Origin: Deltaproteobacteria bacterium
GTDB lineage: Bacteria; Desulfobacterota; GWC2-55-46
Direction of reading: 5' to 3'
DNA: 10,579 nucleotides
Assembly (NCBI GenBank): GCA_016218095.1
Contig: JACREV010000145.1
Coordinates: 1 to 10,579, forward strand
This document shows, in pieces, positions 1 to 6,642 of the stretch. The number at the start of each line of letters is the position of its first letter. The first letter of the stretch is position 1. Position numbers and translations under genes: made by a program. The notes below the pieces were generated by a model. The model had not been told where the DNA came from, ran no database searches, and saw only the letters and a program-made list of their open reading frames with translations.

Positions 1-33
1 TTCTCGGCAAATATATAAAGTAAGGAGCAAGAG

Positions 34-942
34 ATGTCTATTTTAGTTGTAGGTTCAGTCGCTTTCGATTCCGTCGAGACCCCGTTCGGCAAAGCCGAAG
101 ACGTCCTTGGCGGCTCTGCGACGTACTTTTCGACCTCGGCGAGCTATTTTACGGACGTAAAGCTCGTTGCGGTCGTCGGCGAAGACTTCCCCGAAGAGCA
201 CATAACCGGGCTTAAGGAAAAGGGCATAGACCTTGCGGGGCTCAAGAAAGTCCCTGGCAAGACCTTCAGGTGGAAGGGGCGCTACGACTACGATCTGAAT
301 CAGGCGCACACCCTCGAGACGCACCTGAACGTCTTCAGCGCCTTCAACCCCGAGGTCCCCGAGAGCTACAAGGATTCCCCCTTCGTTTTCCTCGCGAACA
401 TCGACCCCGAACTCCAGATGAAGGTCCTGGAGCAGGTAAAAAGGCCGAAGCTCATCGCGTGCGACACCATGAACTTCTGGATAGAGGGGAAGCCCGATGC
501 CTTACGGAAGCTCTTGAAGGGTGTCGACCTTTTCGTCATCAACGAAGGGGAGGCGAGGGAGTTCTCGGGGCAGGCGAGCCTCGTTAAGGCCGCCAAGGAG
601 ATACTCGCGTGCGGCCCGAAGACGCTCATCATAAAGAGGGGCGAGTACGGCGCGCTCATGTTCAACGGAGGCTCGATGTTCTCGGCCCCCGCCTATCCGC
701 TCGAGGAGATATTCGACCCGACAGGCGCGGGCGACTCCTTCGCCGGAGGGCTCATGGGGTATCTCGCGAACACCGGGGACTTAAGCGAAGACAACATCAG
801 GAAGGCGATCATATTCGGAAGCGTCATGGCCTCCTTTAATGTCGAGGCGTTCAGCCTTAACCGCCTTAAGACGCTCACCCTCCCTGAGATAAAGGCCAGG
901 TATTCGGAGTTTAAGCGGTTGACCCACTTTGAAGATATATGA
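34..942 (+). CDS. PfkB-family carbohydrate/nucleoside kinase
   Basis: A 302-residue soluble kinase of the ribokinase/PfkB fold, which transfers the gamma phosphate of ATP to a hydroxyl of a sugar or nucleoside. The C-terminal PfkB signature is clear: DPTGAGDSFAGG at residues 228-239, with D234 of the GAGD anion hole as the expected catalytic base. The N-terminal glycine pair of the substrate site (LGGSATYFS) is at about residues 25-33. An asparagine/glutamate motif typical of the family (VINEGEA) is near residue 170. The length matches the usual ~300 residues. The start is supported by AAGGAG at 22-27, six bases before the ATG. The substrate cannot be read from the sequence. Family members of this type can sit in purine-salvage settings in related bacteria, but nothing to the left is visible here to test that. 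It is followed by a 114-base gap before the TPR lipoprotein. Confidence 0.9.
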   Translation: MSILVVGSVAFDSVETPFGKAEDVLGGSATYFSTSASYFTDVKLVAVVGEDFPEEHITGLKEKGIDLAGLKKVPGKTFRWKGRYDYDLNQAHTLETHLNVFSAFNPEVPESYKDSPFVFLANIDPELQMKVLEQVKRPKLIACDTMNFWIEGKPDALRKLLKGVDLFVINEGEAREFSGQASLVKAAKEILACGPKTLIIKRGEYGALMFNGGSMFSAPAYPLEEIFDPTGAGDSFAGGLMGYLANTGDLSEDNIRKAIIFGSVMASFNVEAFSLNRLKTLTLPEIKARYSEFKRLTHFEDI

Positions 943-1056
943 TATGATTCAACGAGTTACAAACCTCCGGCTGGCAGGGCGGATAGTGTATGGTCTGCCC
1001 GCGGTCGGGGGACATTGAAAACAGCTCACGCTAACCATCAAGAAAGACAGCCCCCA

Positions 1057-1821
1057 ATGAAGGTTCTCACCGGTCCGCTCCTTAAATGTGTCTTCCTGCT
1101 CATAATCGCCTCTACCCTCGTCGCCTGCGGGCCCACGCTCGCCCAGAGGAGGGATGAGGCCGAGATACACTTCAGGCTCGGCTCGGTCCATCTTAACGAG
1201 AGGAATTACACGGACGCGCTCAAAGAGTTGACGACCGCGGTCGAGATGCACCCCGGAGAGAGCGCCTATCACAACGCCCTCGGGCTCGCCTACTTCGCCA
1301 AAAACATGAACGCAGAGGCGATAAAGGAGATGAAGAAGGCGATCGATCTTAATCCGAAGTTCTCCGAGGCCCATGTCGCGTTGTCGGCGGTCTACATAGT
1401 CGACGGCAAGTGGGACGCCGCTATTGCCTCGGCCCGCGCGGCGCTCGACAACATCTTCTACGGCACCCCGCAGTTCGCGCACTACAATATCGGGCAGGCG
1501 TTCTTCAATAAGGGCGATTACAAGTCGGCGCTCGAGAGCTACAGAAAGGCCGTCGAGGAGGACCCGAGGTACGCCGCCGCCTATTATAACATGGGCCTTA
1601 CGCTCGATAAGATGAACAACTACAAGGAGTCCGCCGAGGCGTATGAGAAGGCGACGAAGGCCGCTCCCGCCTTTGCCAACGCATGGTTCAACCTCGGCGT
1701 GGCGCATATAAAAAAGAACGACAAGGCCGGGGCGTTAAAGGCCTTTGAAAAGGCGGTAGAGGCCGCGCCCGATGGGGAGAGGGCGCAGGCCGCGAGGGAC
1801 TACATAAGGCTTCTTAAATGA
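1057..1821 (+). CDS. TPR lipoprotein, PilF/PilW-like
   Basis: A 254-residue exported lipoprotein made almost wholly of tetratricopeptide repeats. With the ATG at 1057 the N terminus is a textbook lipoprotein signal: two positive residues, a hydrophobic stretch (VFLLIIASTLV) and a lipobox LVAC with Cys24 as the lipidated residue. Six TPR units follow at 34-residue spacing from about residue 35 to 245, each with the usual G/A-Y-A-P pattern. Such proteins act as scaffolds. PilF/PilW, the closest known type, is an outer-membrane pilotin that helps the type IV pilus secretin assemble. The next gene is rodZ-like, and pilF-rodZ adjacency is a known gene order, which supports this name. A TTG at 1015 would add 14 residues before the signal peptide and is less likely, although a G-rich stretch precedes it. 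A strong terminator follows the stop codon. A general TPR lipoprotein of other function remains possible. Confidence 0.8.
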   Translation: MKVLTGPLLKCVFLLIIASTLVACGPTLAQRRDEAEIHFRLGSVHLNERNYTDALKELTTAVEMHPGESAYHNALGLAYFAKNMNAEAIKEMKKAIDLNPKFSEAHVALSAVYIVDGKWDAAIASARAALDNIFYGTPQFAHYNIGQAFFNKGDYKSALESYRKAVEEDPRYAAAYYNMGLTLDKMNNYKESAEAYEKATKAAPAFANAWFNLGVAHIKKNDKAGALKAFEKAVEAAPDGERAQAARDYIRLLK

Positions 1822-1828
1822 GTTTTTT

Positions 1829-1859
1829 CGCGGCCTGTTCCTGATGAGGCCGCGTTTTT
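1829..1859 (+). terminator. Rho-independent terminator after the TPR lipoprotein gene
   Basis: A perfect 8-bp stem, CGCGGCCT (1829-1836) with AGGCCGCG (1847-1854), encloses a 10-base loop and is followed by five T (1855-1859). It begins eight bases after the stop codon, so it should end the transcript of the TPR lipoprotein gene and uncouple it from the rodZ-like gene. Confidence 0.85.
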
Positions 1860-1890
1860 CCGGGTCCGAAAACCGCTTTTGAGGGCGGAC

Positions 1891-2057
1891 TAGCAGGGTG
1901 TTGAAAAACACCCTGCTATGCAATCCAGGGATGGATTGCCAAATTGCGAGACTTGAAAAGTCGAGCAATGCGCGAAGCGGCTTGTGAGGTTTGGCCGGAT
2001 TCACTCCGGCCAAACCGTAGTTGAAAAAGCCATGGATGGACTTTTTCAACATCCTGA
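1891..2057. repeat. Five-hairpin dispersed repeat, copy 1
   Basis: A 167-bp noncoding element built from five consecutive hairpins. H1 is 1891-1918 (12 bp, GAAA loop). H2 is 1920-1939 (8 bp, GGGA loop). H3 is 1943-1969 (two 5-bp stems split by a GA/GA internal loop). H4 is 1988-2016 (12 bp, TTCAC loop). H5 is 2020-2050 (10 bp, loop CCATGGATGGA). Its ends are inverted repeats: 1894-1908 matches the reverse complement of 2042-2056 at 14 of 15 positions. A second copy lies at 7169-7317, and several stem differences between the copies are compensatory. The element ends 35 bases before the rodZ-like start codon. It could be a miniature mobile element, a structured 5' leader, or both. No transposase is nearby. 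Confidence 0.85.
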
Positions 2058-2091
2058 TAGGGCCTTTTGGTTTCAGAAGAGAGGTAAGAGG

Positions 2092-3228
2092 ATGGAAAGT
2101 CCGGGAGAATATCTAAGGAGGGAGCGGGAGCTCCGAGGCGTGCCGATCGGCAAGATCTATGAAGCGACGAGGGTCCCGATGAAGTACCTTGTTGCGTTAG
2201 AGGCCGACGAGTACGACGCCATGCCCCATCCCACGTTCATAAAGGGCTACATAAAAACATACTGCAAGGCGCTCGGGCTGGATGAGACCGACGCGGTATT
2301 GCGGTTCGAGGTCTTCTTAAGGGAGAAGAACGAAAAGGAGCATCCCGAGGAGTACAGGCGCGCGAATCAGAAGAAAAAGCGCGAGGCGTCCTCTATCCAG
2401 GTGCAGGTCCCAAAGGGGCTTAAAAATAACGCCGCCTACGCGATAGGCGCGGCGGTTGTTGCCGTTATAATAATACTATATGTGGCGTTCGGCGGGAAGA
2501 AGGCCGAAGAGCCCGCGCCGGCCGAGCCTCAAGCAACGGAGACCCCGGTCCAGGCACCGATGGATACGACCATCGCAGTGCAACCGCCCGCCCTCACCCT
2601 GCCGGCGGCTCCGGTTGCCCCTTCCCAGCGGGAGAGGGAGGCCGTGGCCCCGACAGCCGCCCAGCAAAAGGCGCCGGATACGGCGGTCCAGCAGTTGAAG
2701 GCACAGGCTAAAGAGGCCCTGAAACCCGTGCCGCCCGCGGAGACAATGGCTCAGCAGGCCGTCCCCGTACATCCCCCTGTACAGGCCGCTCAACCCGCAC
2801 CAGCGGTACAACCGGTTGAGGAGAGCCACACGCTCTCTGTCACTGCGATCGACGTCGCCTGGATAAAGATACGGATAGACAGCGGAGAGCCGTTCGAGGT
2901 CTATTTAAGGCCCGGGGAGTCTGTCTCGTGGAAGGCAAAGGAGCTATTCTCCCTTATAGTCGGGAACGCCGGGGGCGTGGCGCTTTCCTATGACGGCAGG
3001 AAGATGCCGCCGCTCGGCAAGGCCGGAGAGGTCGTGTCCTTCAAGGTGCCTAAGGGCGGCTCCGTTCAGGTAAACCAGGGCGCGCCAAGGCCCAAGCCGG
3101 TAAAACCCGTTGAGACCGTTCAGCCTTCAAGGCCTGAGACAACGGCGCCGATAGCCCCTGCGCCGGAAGCGAAACCGCAGACGGAAGATAAAAAAGAAGC
3201 CGCGCCTTCTACGCCTCAAAACCAATAA
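2092..3228 (+). CDS. rodZ: RodZ-like transmembrane HTH protein
   Basis: A 378-residue bitopic membrane protein with RodZ architecture. Residues 5-70 form the N-terminal cytoplasmic HTH domain (GEYLRRERELRG, then HPTFIKGYIKTYCKALGLD), which in RodZ contacts MreB filaments. A basic stretch (KKKRE) comes before one transmembrane helix at about 116-134 (IGAAVVAVIIILYVAF). A Pro/Ala/Gln-rich linker runs from about 135 to 243. A beta-rich DUF4115/RodZ C-terminal domain lies at about 244-322 (VAWIKIRIDSGEPFEVYLRPGES), and a Pro-rich tail ends the protein. It probably links the MreB cytoskeleton to wall synthesis and sets rod shape. The ATG at 2092 is chosen because it begins the HTH domain directly and has AGAGGT at 2079-2084. 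An in-frame GTG at 1984 would add 36 residues translated from the hairpin repeat and is rejected. The zinc-ribbon/GAF gene follows 27 bases downstream. Confidence 0.85.
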   Translation: MESPGEYLRRERELRGVPIGKIYEATRVPMKYLVALEADEYDAMPHPTFIKGYIKTYCKALGLDETDAVLRFEVFLREKNEKEHPEEYRRANQKKKREASSIQVQVPKGLKNNAAYAIGAAVVAVIIILYVAFGGKKAEEPAPAEPQATETPVQAPMDTTIAVQPPALTLPAAPVAPSQREREAVAPTAAQQKAPDTAVQQLKAQAKEALKPVPPAETMAQQAVPVHPPVQAAQPAPAVQPVEESHTLSVTAIDVAWIKIRIDSGEPFEVYLRPGESVSWKAKELFSLIVGNAGGVALSYDGRKMPPLGKAGEVVSFKVPKGGSVQVNQGAPRPKPVKPVETVQPSRPETTAPIAPAPEAKPQTEDKKEAAPSTPQNQ

Positions 3229-3255
3229 AGAGAGAAGCGTCCCCAAGGAGACCTT

Positions 3256-3969
3256 ATGTTGGAATCTATTACCAGGTGCAGGAAGTGCGGGAAGAAGATG
3301 AAGTCCGCAAGGGTGGACGACTACAGGATAAAGTTCTCATGCACTTGCGGCTTTTCGGAGTACAGGACGGCTCCTTCGGCGACAAGGGCGATCAACCCCC
3401 ATTTCTCGAGGGAGAGCCTCCTGCCGCTCACGTTCGACGACAGCGGCAGGTTCTTCTTCGAGCAGAGGGCCGACAGGGAGCAGAAGGAGATAATCACACT
3501 CGAAGAGATCTCGATGCTGGCGTCATCCGACTATAACCTCGAAGAGGTCCTCAAAGCCGTCGTGGAGAAGACGGCCAGAAGGCTCGGGGTCGACATCTGC
3601 TCCATCTATCTCTGGGACGGGGAGTACCTCGTGCTCCGAGCCACGCACGGCCTTGCTCAGGAGGCGGTAGGAAAGGCCCGCCTTAAAATAGGGGAGGGGA
3701 TAACCGGCTCCGCGGTCGAGGCGAAAAAGCCGCTCCTCATCCCGGACGTCTCGACGGACGCCCGCTACAGGTACTTCCCCGAGACAAAAGAGGAGCAGTA
3801 CAGGATAAAGACCATGTACTCGTACCCGATATTCTCCGGGACCGAGCCCTTCGGCGTCCTTAACGCGCAGACCGTCGTCTCGAGGGAGTTCAGCGACGAC
3901 GAGATATACTTCGTCTCCGTAATCGCGAACCTCATACTCGGCGCGGTGAAGATGCGCAAAAGGCGTTAG
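3256..3969 (+). CDS. Zinc-ribbon and GAF-domain protein
   Basis: A 237-residue soluble protein. The N terminus carries four cysteines that could bind zinc: C8 and C11 (CRKC), then C29 and C31 (CTC). Residues about 95-235 form a GAF domain (LEEVLKAVVEKTARRLGVD, CSIYLWDGEYLVLRATHGL, GEGITGSAVEAKKPLLIPDV). This resembles the GAF domain of PtsP, the nitrogen-type PTS enzyme I, but no phosphotransferase domain follows. GAF domains bind small ligands such as cyclic nucleotides or amino acids; the ligand here is unknown. There is no output domain, so signalling would have to pass through a partner protein. The start is well set by AAGGAG at 3245-3250, five bases before the ATG. The gene is 27 bases after rodZ-like and 47 bases before the peptidase gene, so these probably share a transcript. 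Confidence 0.8.
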   Translation: MLESITRCRKCGKKMKSARVDDYRIKFSCTCGFSEYRTAPSATRAINPHFSRESLLPLTFDDSGRFFFEQRADREQKEIITLEEISMLASSDYNLEEVLKAVVEKTARRLGVDICSIYLWDGEYLVLRATHGLAQEAVGKARLKIGEGITGSAVEAKKPLLIPDVSTDARYRYFPETKEEQYRIKTMYSYPIFSGTEPFGVLNAQTVVSREFSDDEIYFVSVIANLILGAVKMRKRR

Positions 3970-4016
3970 CCGCCGATAATTTTCAGAAAGAGACGCTGCC
4001 GACCCGACCCGGCCCT

Positions 4017-5405
4017 ATGAAAGACCGCAAACATCCGGGGCTTCCCGGAAGGCTCATCCATCTCCCCGATGGCGAGTGCGGGAGGGTATCCCTCCTCCTC
4101 GTCATCGCCATTTTATTCGTCGCAATCCTCGCCTACAGGTTCTATACCAGAAAACCCCCGGTAGCCCCTAAGTACGAAGAGCCCCTTTATTCCGGCAAGG
4201 AGGATGCGGAGGCAGGGCTTGCCGCCTCACCCGTGGAGAGCGCCCCCTCCCCCGACCCTGACGCGAACGCGGCATATGAGGCGTATAAGGCGGGCGAGTT
4301 CACCAGGGCCGTATCCCTATACAGGGCCGCGTACAAGGACGACCCTTCCAGCGAGGCCGGCTCATCCCTTGCGAAGGCCTTGAACGGCGCGGCTATCGTT
4401 GAGTACGACTCCGGCAACTACGAGCGCGCAAAGGAAATGCTGACCGAGGCCCTCGAGCTCTCAAAAGACCCCGTATTTTCAAGGAACCTCGCCAATGTGC
4501 AGATAAAACTCCAGGACACCGAGGGCGCTGTAGAGACGCTCGAAAGGCTTGGAGACCTCCCTGACGTAAGGGGGAGGCTCAAGAACCTCTATGTGAGGCT
4601 CGCCGGGGAGAGGCTCAATAAAGGCGAGAGGGACGGGGCGATAGAGAGCCTTGAGAAGGGGCTTCTGATCGACCCGAACGACGACTCTTTAAAAGAGAGG
4701 CTCTCAAAACTCAGGGCAGAACATGACTTTGAAGGGAAGATGGGGAGCCGTGGCGGCTCCCGCTTCCTCGTAAGATACGAGGGCGGGGAGAACGCCGTAG
4801 CCGGACACCTCATCGGGCTCCTCCTCGAAGAGGCGTACCTGAAGGTCGGCTCTGAACTCGCCTTCTACCCCGAGGACAGGATAGAGGCGCTCCTCTACAC
4901 CAGAGAGACGTTCAGGGATGTCACAAGGTCCCCTGCCTGGGCGGGCGCCATATACGACGGGAGGATCAAGGTGCCTGCCGGCGGGCTTACCGATAAGACC
5001 TCGGAGCTTGAGAAGGTCGTCTTCCACGAGTACACGCACGCGCTCGTACACAGGATATCGAAGGGCAGGGCGCCGACGTGGCTGAACGAGGGGATAGCTC
5101 AGTACGAGGAGGGCAAAAGCTCGGTCGCCCACGCGCGGGAGATAAGCGAGGCGCTCTCGTCCGGCATGAAACTCAGGCTCCTCGAAGGGTCGTTCATGGG
5201 GTACAACGCGAACGCCGCCCATACGGCGTACCTCTTGAGCCTCTCTGCCACGGAATACATGATAAGGGAGTTCGGGGTATCCGCGGTCAAGAGGATACTC
5301 GAGAGCCTGGGCTCGGGCATGGGGGTGGACGAATCGCTCAAGGCGTCCATCTACATGAGTTATGACGAGTTCGACAAGGGCTGGCAAAAGGACGCCTTGA
5401 GGTAG
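4017..5405 (+). CDS. Membrane-anchored TPR protein with gluzincin peptidase domain
   Basis: A 462-residue protein with one N-terminal transmembrane helix at about residues 24-41 (VSLLLVIAILFVAILAY), no signal cleavage site, and the rest predicted outside the cytoplasm. Residues about 83-230 hold TPR-like helical repeats. The C-terminal third is a zinc metallopeptidase of the gluzincin type (peptidase MA family): HEYTH at 337-341 supplies two His ligands and the catalytic Glu338, and WLNEG at 355-359 supplies the third ligand, Glu358. All catalytic residues are present, so it is probably active, perhaps on envelope proteins or peptides bound by the TPRs; the substrate is unknown. No good Shine-Dalgarno site precedes the ATG, so the start is less certain, but the transmembrane segment follows directly. 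It lies in the likely rodZ-GAF-peptidase transcript. Confidence 0.82.
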   Translation: MKDRKHPGLPGRLIHLPDGECGRVSLLLVIAILFVAILAYRFYTRKPPVAPKYEEPLYSGKEDAEAGLAASPVESAPSPDPDANAAYEAYKAGEFTRAVSLYRAAYKDDPSSEAGSSLAKALNGAAIVEYDSGNYERAKEMLTEALELSKDPVFSRNLANVQIKLQDTEGAVETLERLGDLPDVRGRLKNLYVRLAGERLNKGERDGAIESLEKGLLIDPNDDSLKERLSKLRAEHDFEGKMGSRGGSRFLVRYEGGENAVAGHLIGLLLEEAYLKVGSELAFYPEDRIEALLYTRETFRDVTRSPAWAGAIYDGRIKVPAGGLTDKTSELEKVVFHEYTHALVHRISKGRAPTWLNEGIAQYEEGKSSVAHAREISEALSSGMKLRLLEGSFMGYNANAAHTAYLLSLSATEYMIREFGVSAVKRILESLGSGMGVDESLKASIYMSYDEFDKGWQKDALR

Positions 5406-5506
5406 GTCGGCCATCTATTTAAAAAACCTTTCATTCCCGGCATGGATATGGTATTAATATTTTTCGACTTTTTAAAAAAACCAACATGGAGGGAGAGTCC
5501 AAAGCC

Positions 5507-6094
5507 ATGAGATCGATGAAGAGTTCAAGGTTTCTATTGGTCACCGCAACCGTTGCGATGCTCGCGATAGCCGGTTGCAAGGGCAAGGAGCAGACAGCTC
5601 AACCCCAGCCGCAGCAGGAGCAGGGCGCCGGGAGCCAGCAGGCGACACCCCCTGGGCACCCGCCGACGGGCGACCAGACCGTGACAGACATCAACAAGGC
5701 CGCGCACGCGAACATAAAGACACAGAAAGAGGTGAGCCTCTCGCCCGAGGTAAAGGCGAAGTGGAAAGAGGTAAAGCTCGATATTACCGACGCCTCATCC
5801 AACTCCTCGCAGGTCGTGACTGTTAACGTAGGCGCCTCCGTCACCCTCAAGCCGGGCATGAAGCTCAAGGTAGAGGCGTTCGTTCCGGACTACGCGATCT
5901 CGGACAACAGGATAGAGTCGAGGTCGAACGAGGCGAAGAACCCCGCAGTGCTCGTTGAGCTGCAGGAGAACGACAAGGCAGTCGCAAAGGGGTGGGTATT
6001 CAAGGAATTTCCGGAGTTCAACTCCTACACCGACGCAAGGTTCCCGATGAAGCTCGTCGCCCCAGGGGTAGCGAAAGCGGCCCAGAAGAAGTAA
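5507..6094 (+). CDS. Lipoprotein with DUF2155-like domain
   Basis: A 195-residue predicted lipoprotein. Taking the ATG at 5507, the signal peptide is MRSMKSSRFLLVTATV followed by the lipobox IAGC, with Cys24 as the lipid anchor. A Gln/Pro/Gly-rich spacer follows the cysteine. The C-terminal half, about residues 100-187, is beta-rich and contains GWVFKEFPEFNSYTDARF, which resembles DUF2155 proteins. The function of that family is not known. The ATG at 5507 is preferred over an in-frame ATG at 5486 because GGAGGGAG at 5488-5495 is a strong ribosome binding site, while 5486 has none. The 101-base AT-rich gap after the peptidase gene could hold its own promoter, but I see no convincing hexamer pair. 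A terminator follows the stop codon. Confidence 0.75.
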   Translation: MRSMKSSRFLLVTATVAMLAIAGCKGKEQTAQPQPQQEQGAGSQQATPPGHPPTGDQTVTDINKAAHANIKTQKEVSLSPEVKAKWKEVKLDITDASSNSSQVVTVNVGASVTLKPGMKLKVEAFVPDYAISDNRIESRSNEAKNPAVLVELQENDKAVAKGWVFKEFPEFNSYTDARFPMKLVAPGVAKAAQKK

Positions 6095-6116
6095 GAGGCG
6101 CGTTTGTCATATCAAA

Positions 6117-6152
6117 AAAAGGCCCCTACCCCCCATTGGGCAGGGGCCTTTT
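6117..6152. terminator. Rho-independent terminator, possibly bidirectional
   Basis: A perfect 11-bp stem, AAAAGGCCCCT (6117-6127) with AGGGGCCTTTT (6142-6152), includes an A-tract on its left arm and a T-tract on its right. A further short CCC/GGG pairing lies inside. It sits 22 bases after the lipoprotein stop codon and would separate that operon from the tRNA region. The A-tract would also let it work on the minus strand. Confidence 0.88.
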
Positions 6153-6187
6153 AGTTTTTCTGCCAGATATTTAAGCCCTAAATCCCT

Positions 6188-6220
6188 TTGACATCGAGCA
6201 TAAAATATGCTTAATTTAAT
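6188..6220 (+). promoter_or_regulatory. Candidate sigma-70 promoter ahead of tRNA-Ser(GGA)
   Basis: A perfect TTGACA hexamer at 6188-6193 is followed by an AT-rich stretch. The -10 box is poor at the ideal spacing (TTAATT at 6211-6216 after 17 bases). The better match, TTTAAT at 6215-6220, is 21 bases away. It lies between the upstream terminator and the tRNA, about 50 bases before the mature 5' end. It is plausible as the promoter of the tRNA array, but the -10 is uncertain. Confidence 0.45.
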
Positions 6221-6270
6221 AGTCCGGGTCCAAGGGACCTGCCAAGTATTTTCATAAGATAATTTAATAC

Positions 6271-6360
6271 GGAGAGATGCCCGAGCGGCCGAAGGGGTAC
6301 GACTGGAAATCGTATGTACAATAAAATGTACCGAGGGTTCGAATCCCTCTCTCTCCGCCA
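6271..6360 (+). tRNA. tRNA-Ser (anticodon GGA)
   Basis: A complete class II tRNA that reads UCC and UCU serine codons. The acceptor stem is GGAGAGA (6271-6277) with TCTCTCC (6350-6356), then discriminator G and encoded CCA (6358-6360). The anticodon stem is TACGA/TCGTA around the loop CTGGAAA, giving anticodon GGA. The long variable arm is TGTAC...GTAC, as expected for serine. The T-arm is GAGGG TTCGAAT CCCTC. Directly after the CCA begins a unit that repeats parts of this tRNA's 3' end in both orientations. Confidence 0.95.
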
Positions 6361-6520
6361 GAAATAAGCAGGAGAGCCGGTAGGGATTCGAAACCGACTG
6401 AGCGCCGAGCGGATGCGAGTGATGTGTGCCGCAAGGAAGCGGCCGGAAGCCGAAGACGGTCTGGGCTGGAGCGTTGAGGCAGGAGGCCGAAACGCGCAAG
6501 CCGAATCCCTCTCTGCGCCA
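6361..6520 (+). repeat. tRNA-tail unit A1 (full)
   Basis: A 160-bp unit directly after the CCA of tRNA-Ser(GGA). Its first part (6361-6392) contains AGGGATTCG (6382-6390), the exact inverse of the tRNA's T-arm 3' strand (6340-6348). A GC-rich core follows; 6394-6450 matches 6765-6821 at 56 of 57 positions. The unit ends with 6502-6520, a slightly shortened direct copy of the tRNA 3' end including CCA (two bases lost and one changed compared with 6340-6360). The left and right arms would pair and enclose the core. No protein is convincingly encoded. The family is not one I can name. Confidence 0.85.
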
Positions 6521-6571
6521 GAAATAAGCAGGAGAGCCGGTAGGGATTCGAAGCCTACGAATCCCTCTCTC
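6521..6571 (+). repeat. tRNA-tail unit A2 (collapsed, core missing)
   Basis: Bases 6521-6552 repeat 6361-6392 without a mismatch. The core is then absent and the tail CGAATCCCTCTCT (6558-6570) follows at once. What remains folds as a tight hairpin: AGGGATTCG (6542-6550) with CGAATCCCT (6558-6566), loop AAGCCTA, plus GAGAG (6532-6536) with CTCTC (6567-6571) across a five-base bulge. It looks like the footprint of a unit that lost its core. Confidence 0.8.
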
Positions 6572-6624
6572 AGGCTGAAATATTGACGAGATACCGGGGT
6601 CTAAGGGCCTCTCCGGGCCTCGGT

Positions 6625-6630
6625 TATTAT
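6625..6630 (+). promoter_or_regulatory. Possible -10 box for tRNA-Ser(CGA)
   Basis: TATTAT matches the sigma-70 -10 consensus at five of six positions and lies 12 bases before the mature tRNA 5' end. No -35 hexamer is found at normal spacing, so the tRNA could also be made from the upstream transcript. The leader (about 6592-6612) resembles the leader of the first tRNA (about 6222-6240), as if it had been duplicated with the gene. Confidence 0.3.
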
Positions 6631-6642
6631 AGAAATTTTTAC

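Noticed and set aside
1015..1056. TTG start for the TPR lipoprotein gene
   Set aside because: It would place 14 polar residues before the signal peptide. The ATG at 1057 gives a standard lipoprotein leader. A G-rich stretch before the TTG keeps a small doubt.
949..1707. 252-codon minus-strand open frame opposite the TPR lipoprotein gene
   Set aside because: It is the shadow of a clear TPR gene with a signal peptide and periodic repeats, and its translation shows no family features.
1984..2091. GTG-initiated 36-residue extension of the rodZ-like protein
   Set aside because: The extension is translated from the hairpin repeat. A similar peptide can be read from the second copy, but there it is not in frame with dnaX. 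The HTH domain begins at the ATG at 2092.
4704..5414. 236-codon minus-strand open frame opposite the peptidase domain
   Set aside because: The plus strand carries an intact zinc peptidase motif here. The minus frame is Arg-rich shadow sequence of a GC-rich gene.
5429..5457. Possible promoter (TTTCAT and TATTAA) before the DUF2155-like lipoprotein gene
   Set aside because: The -10 is fair, but the -35 matches the consensus at only two positions; the region is simply AT-rich.
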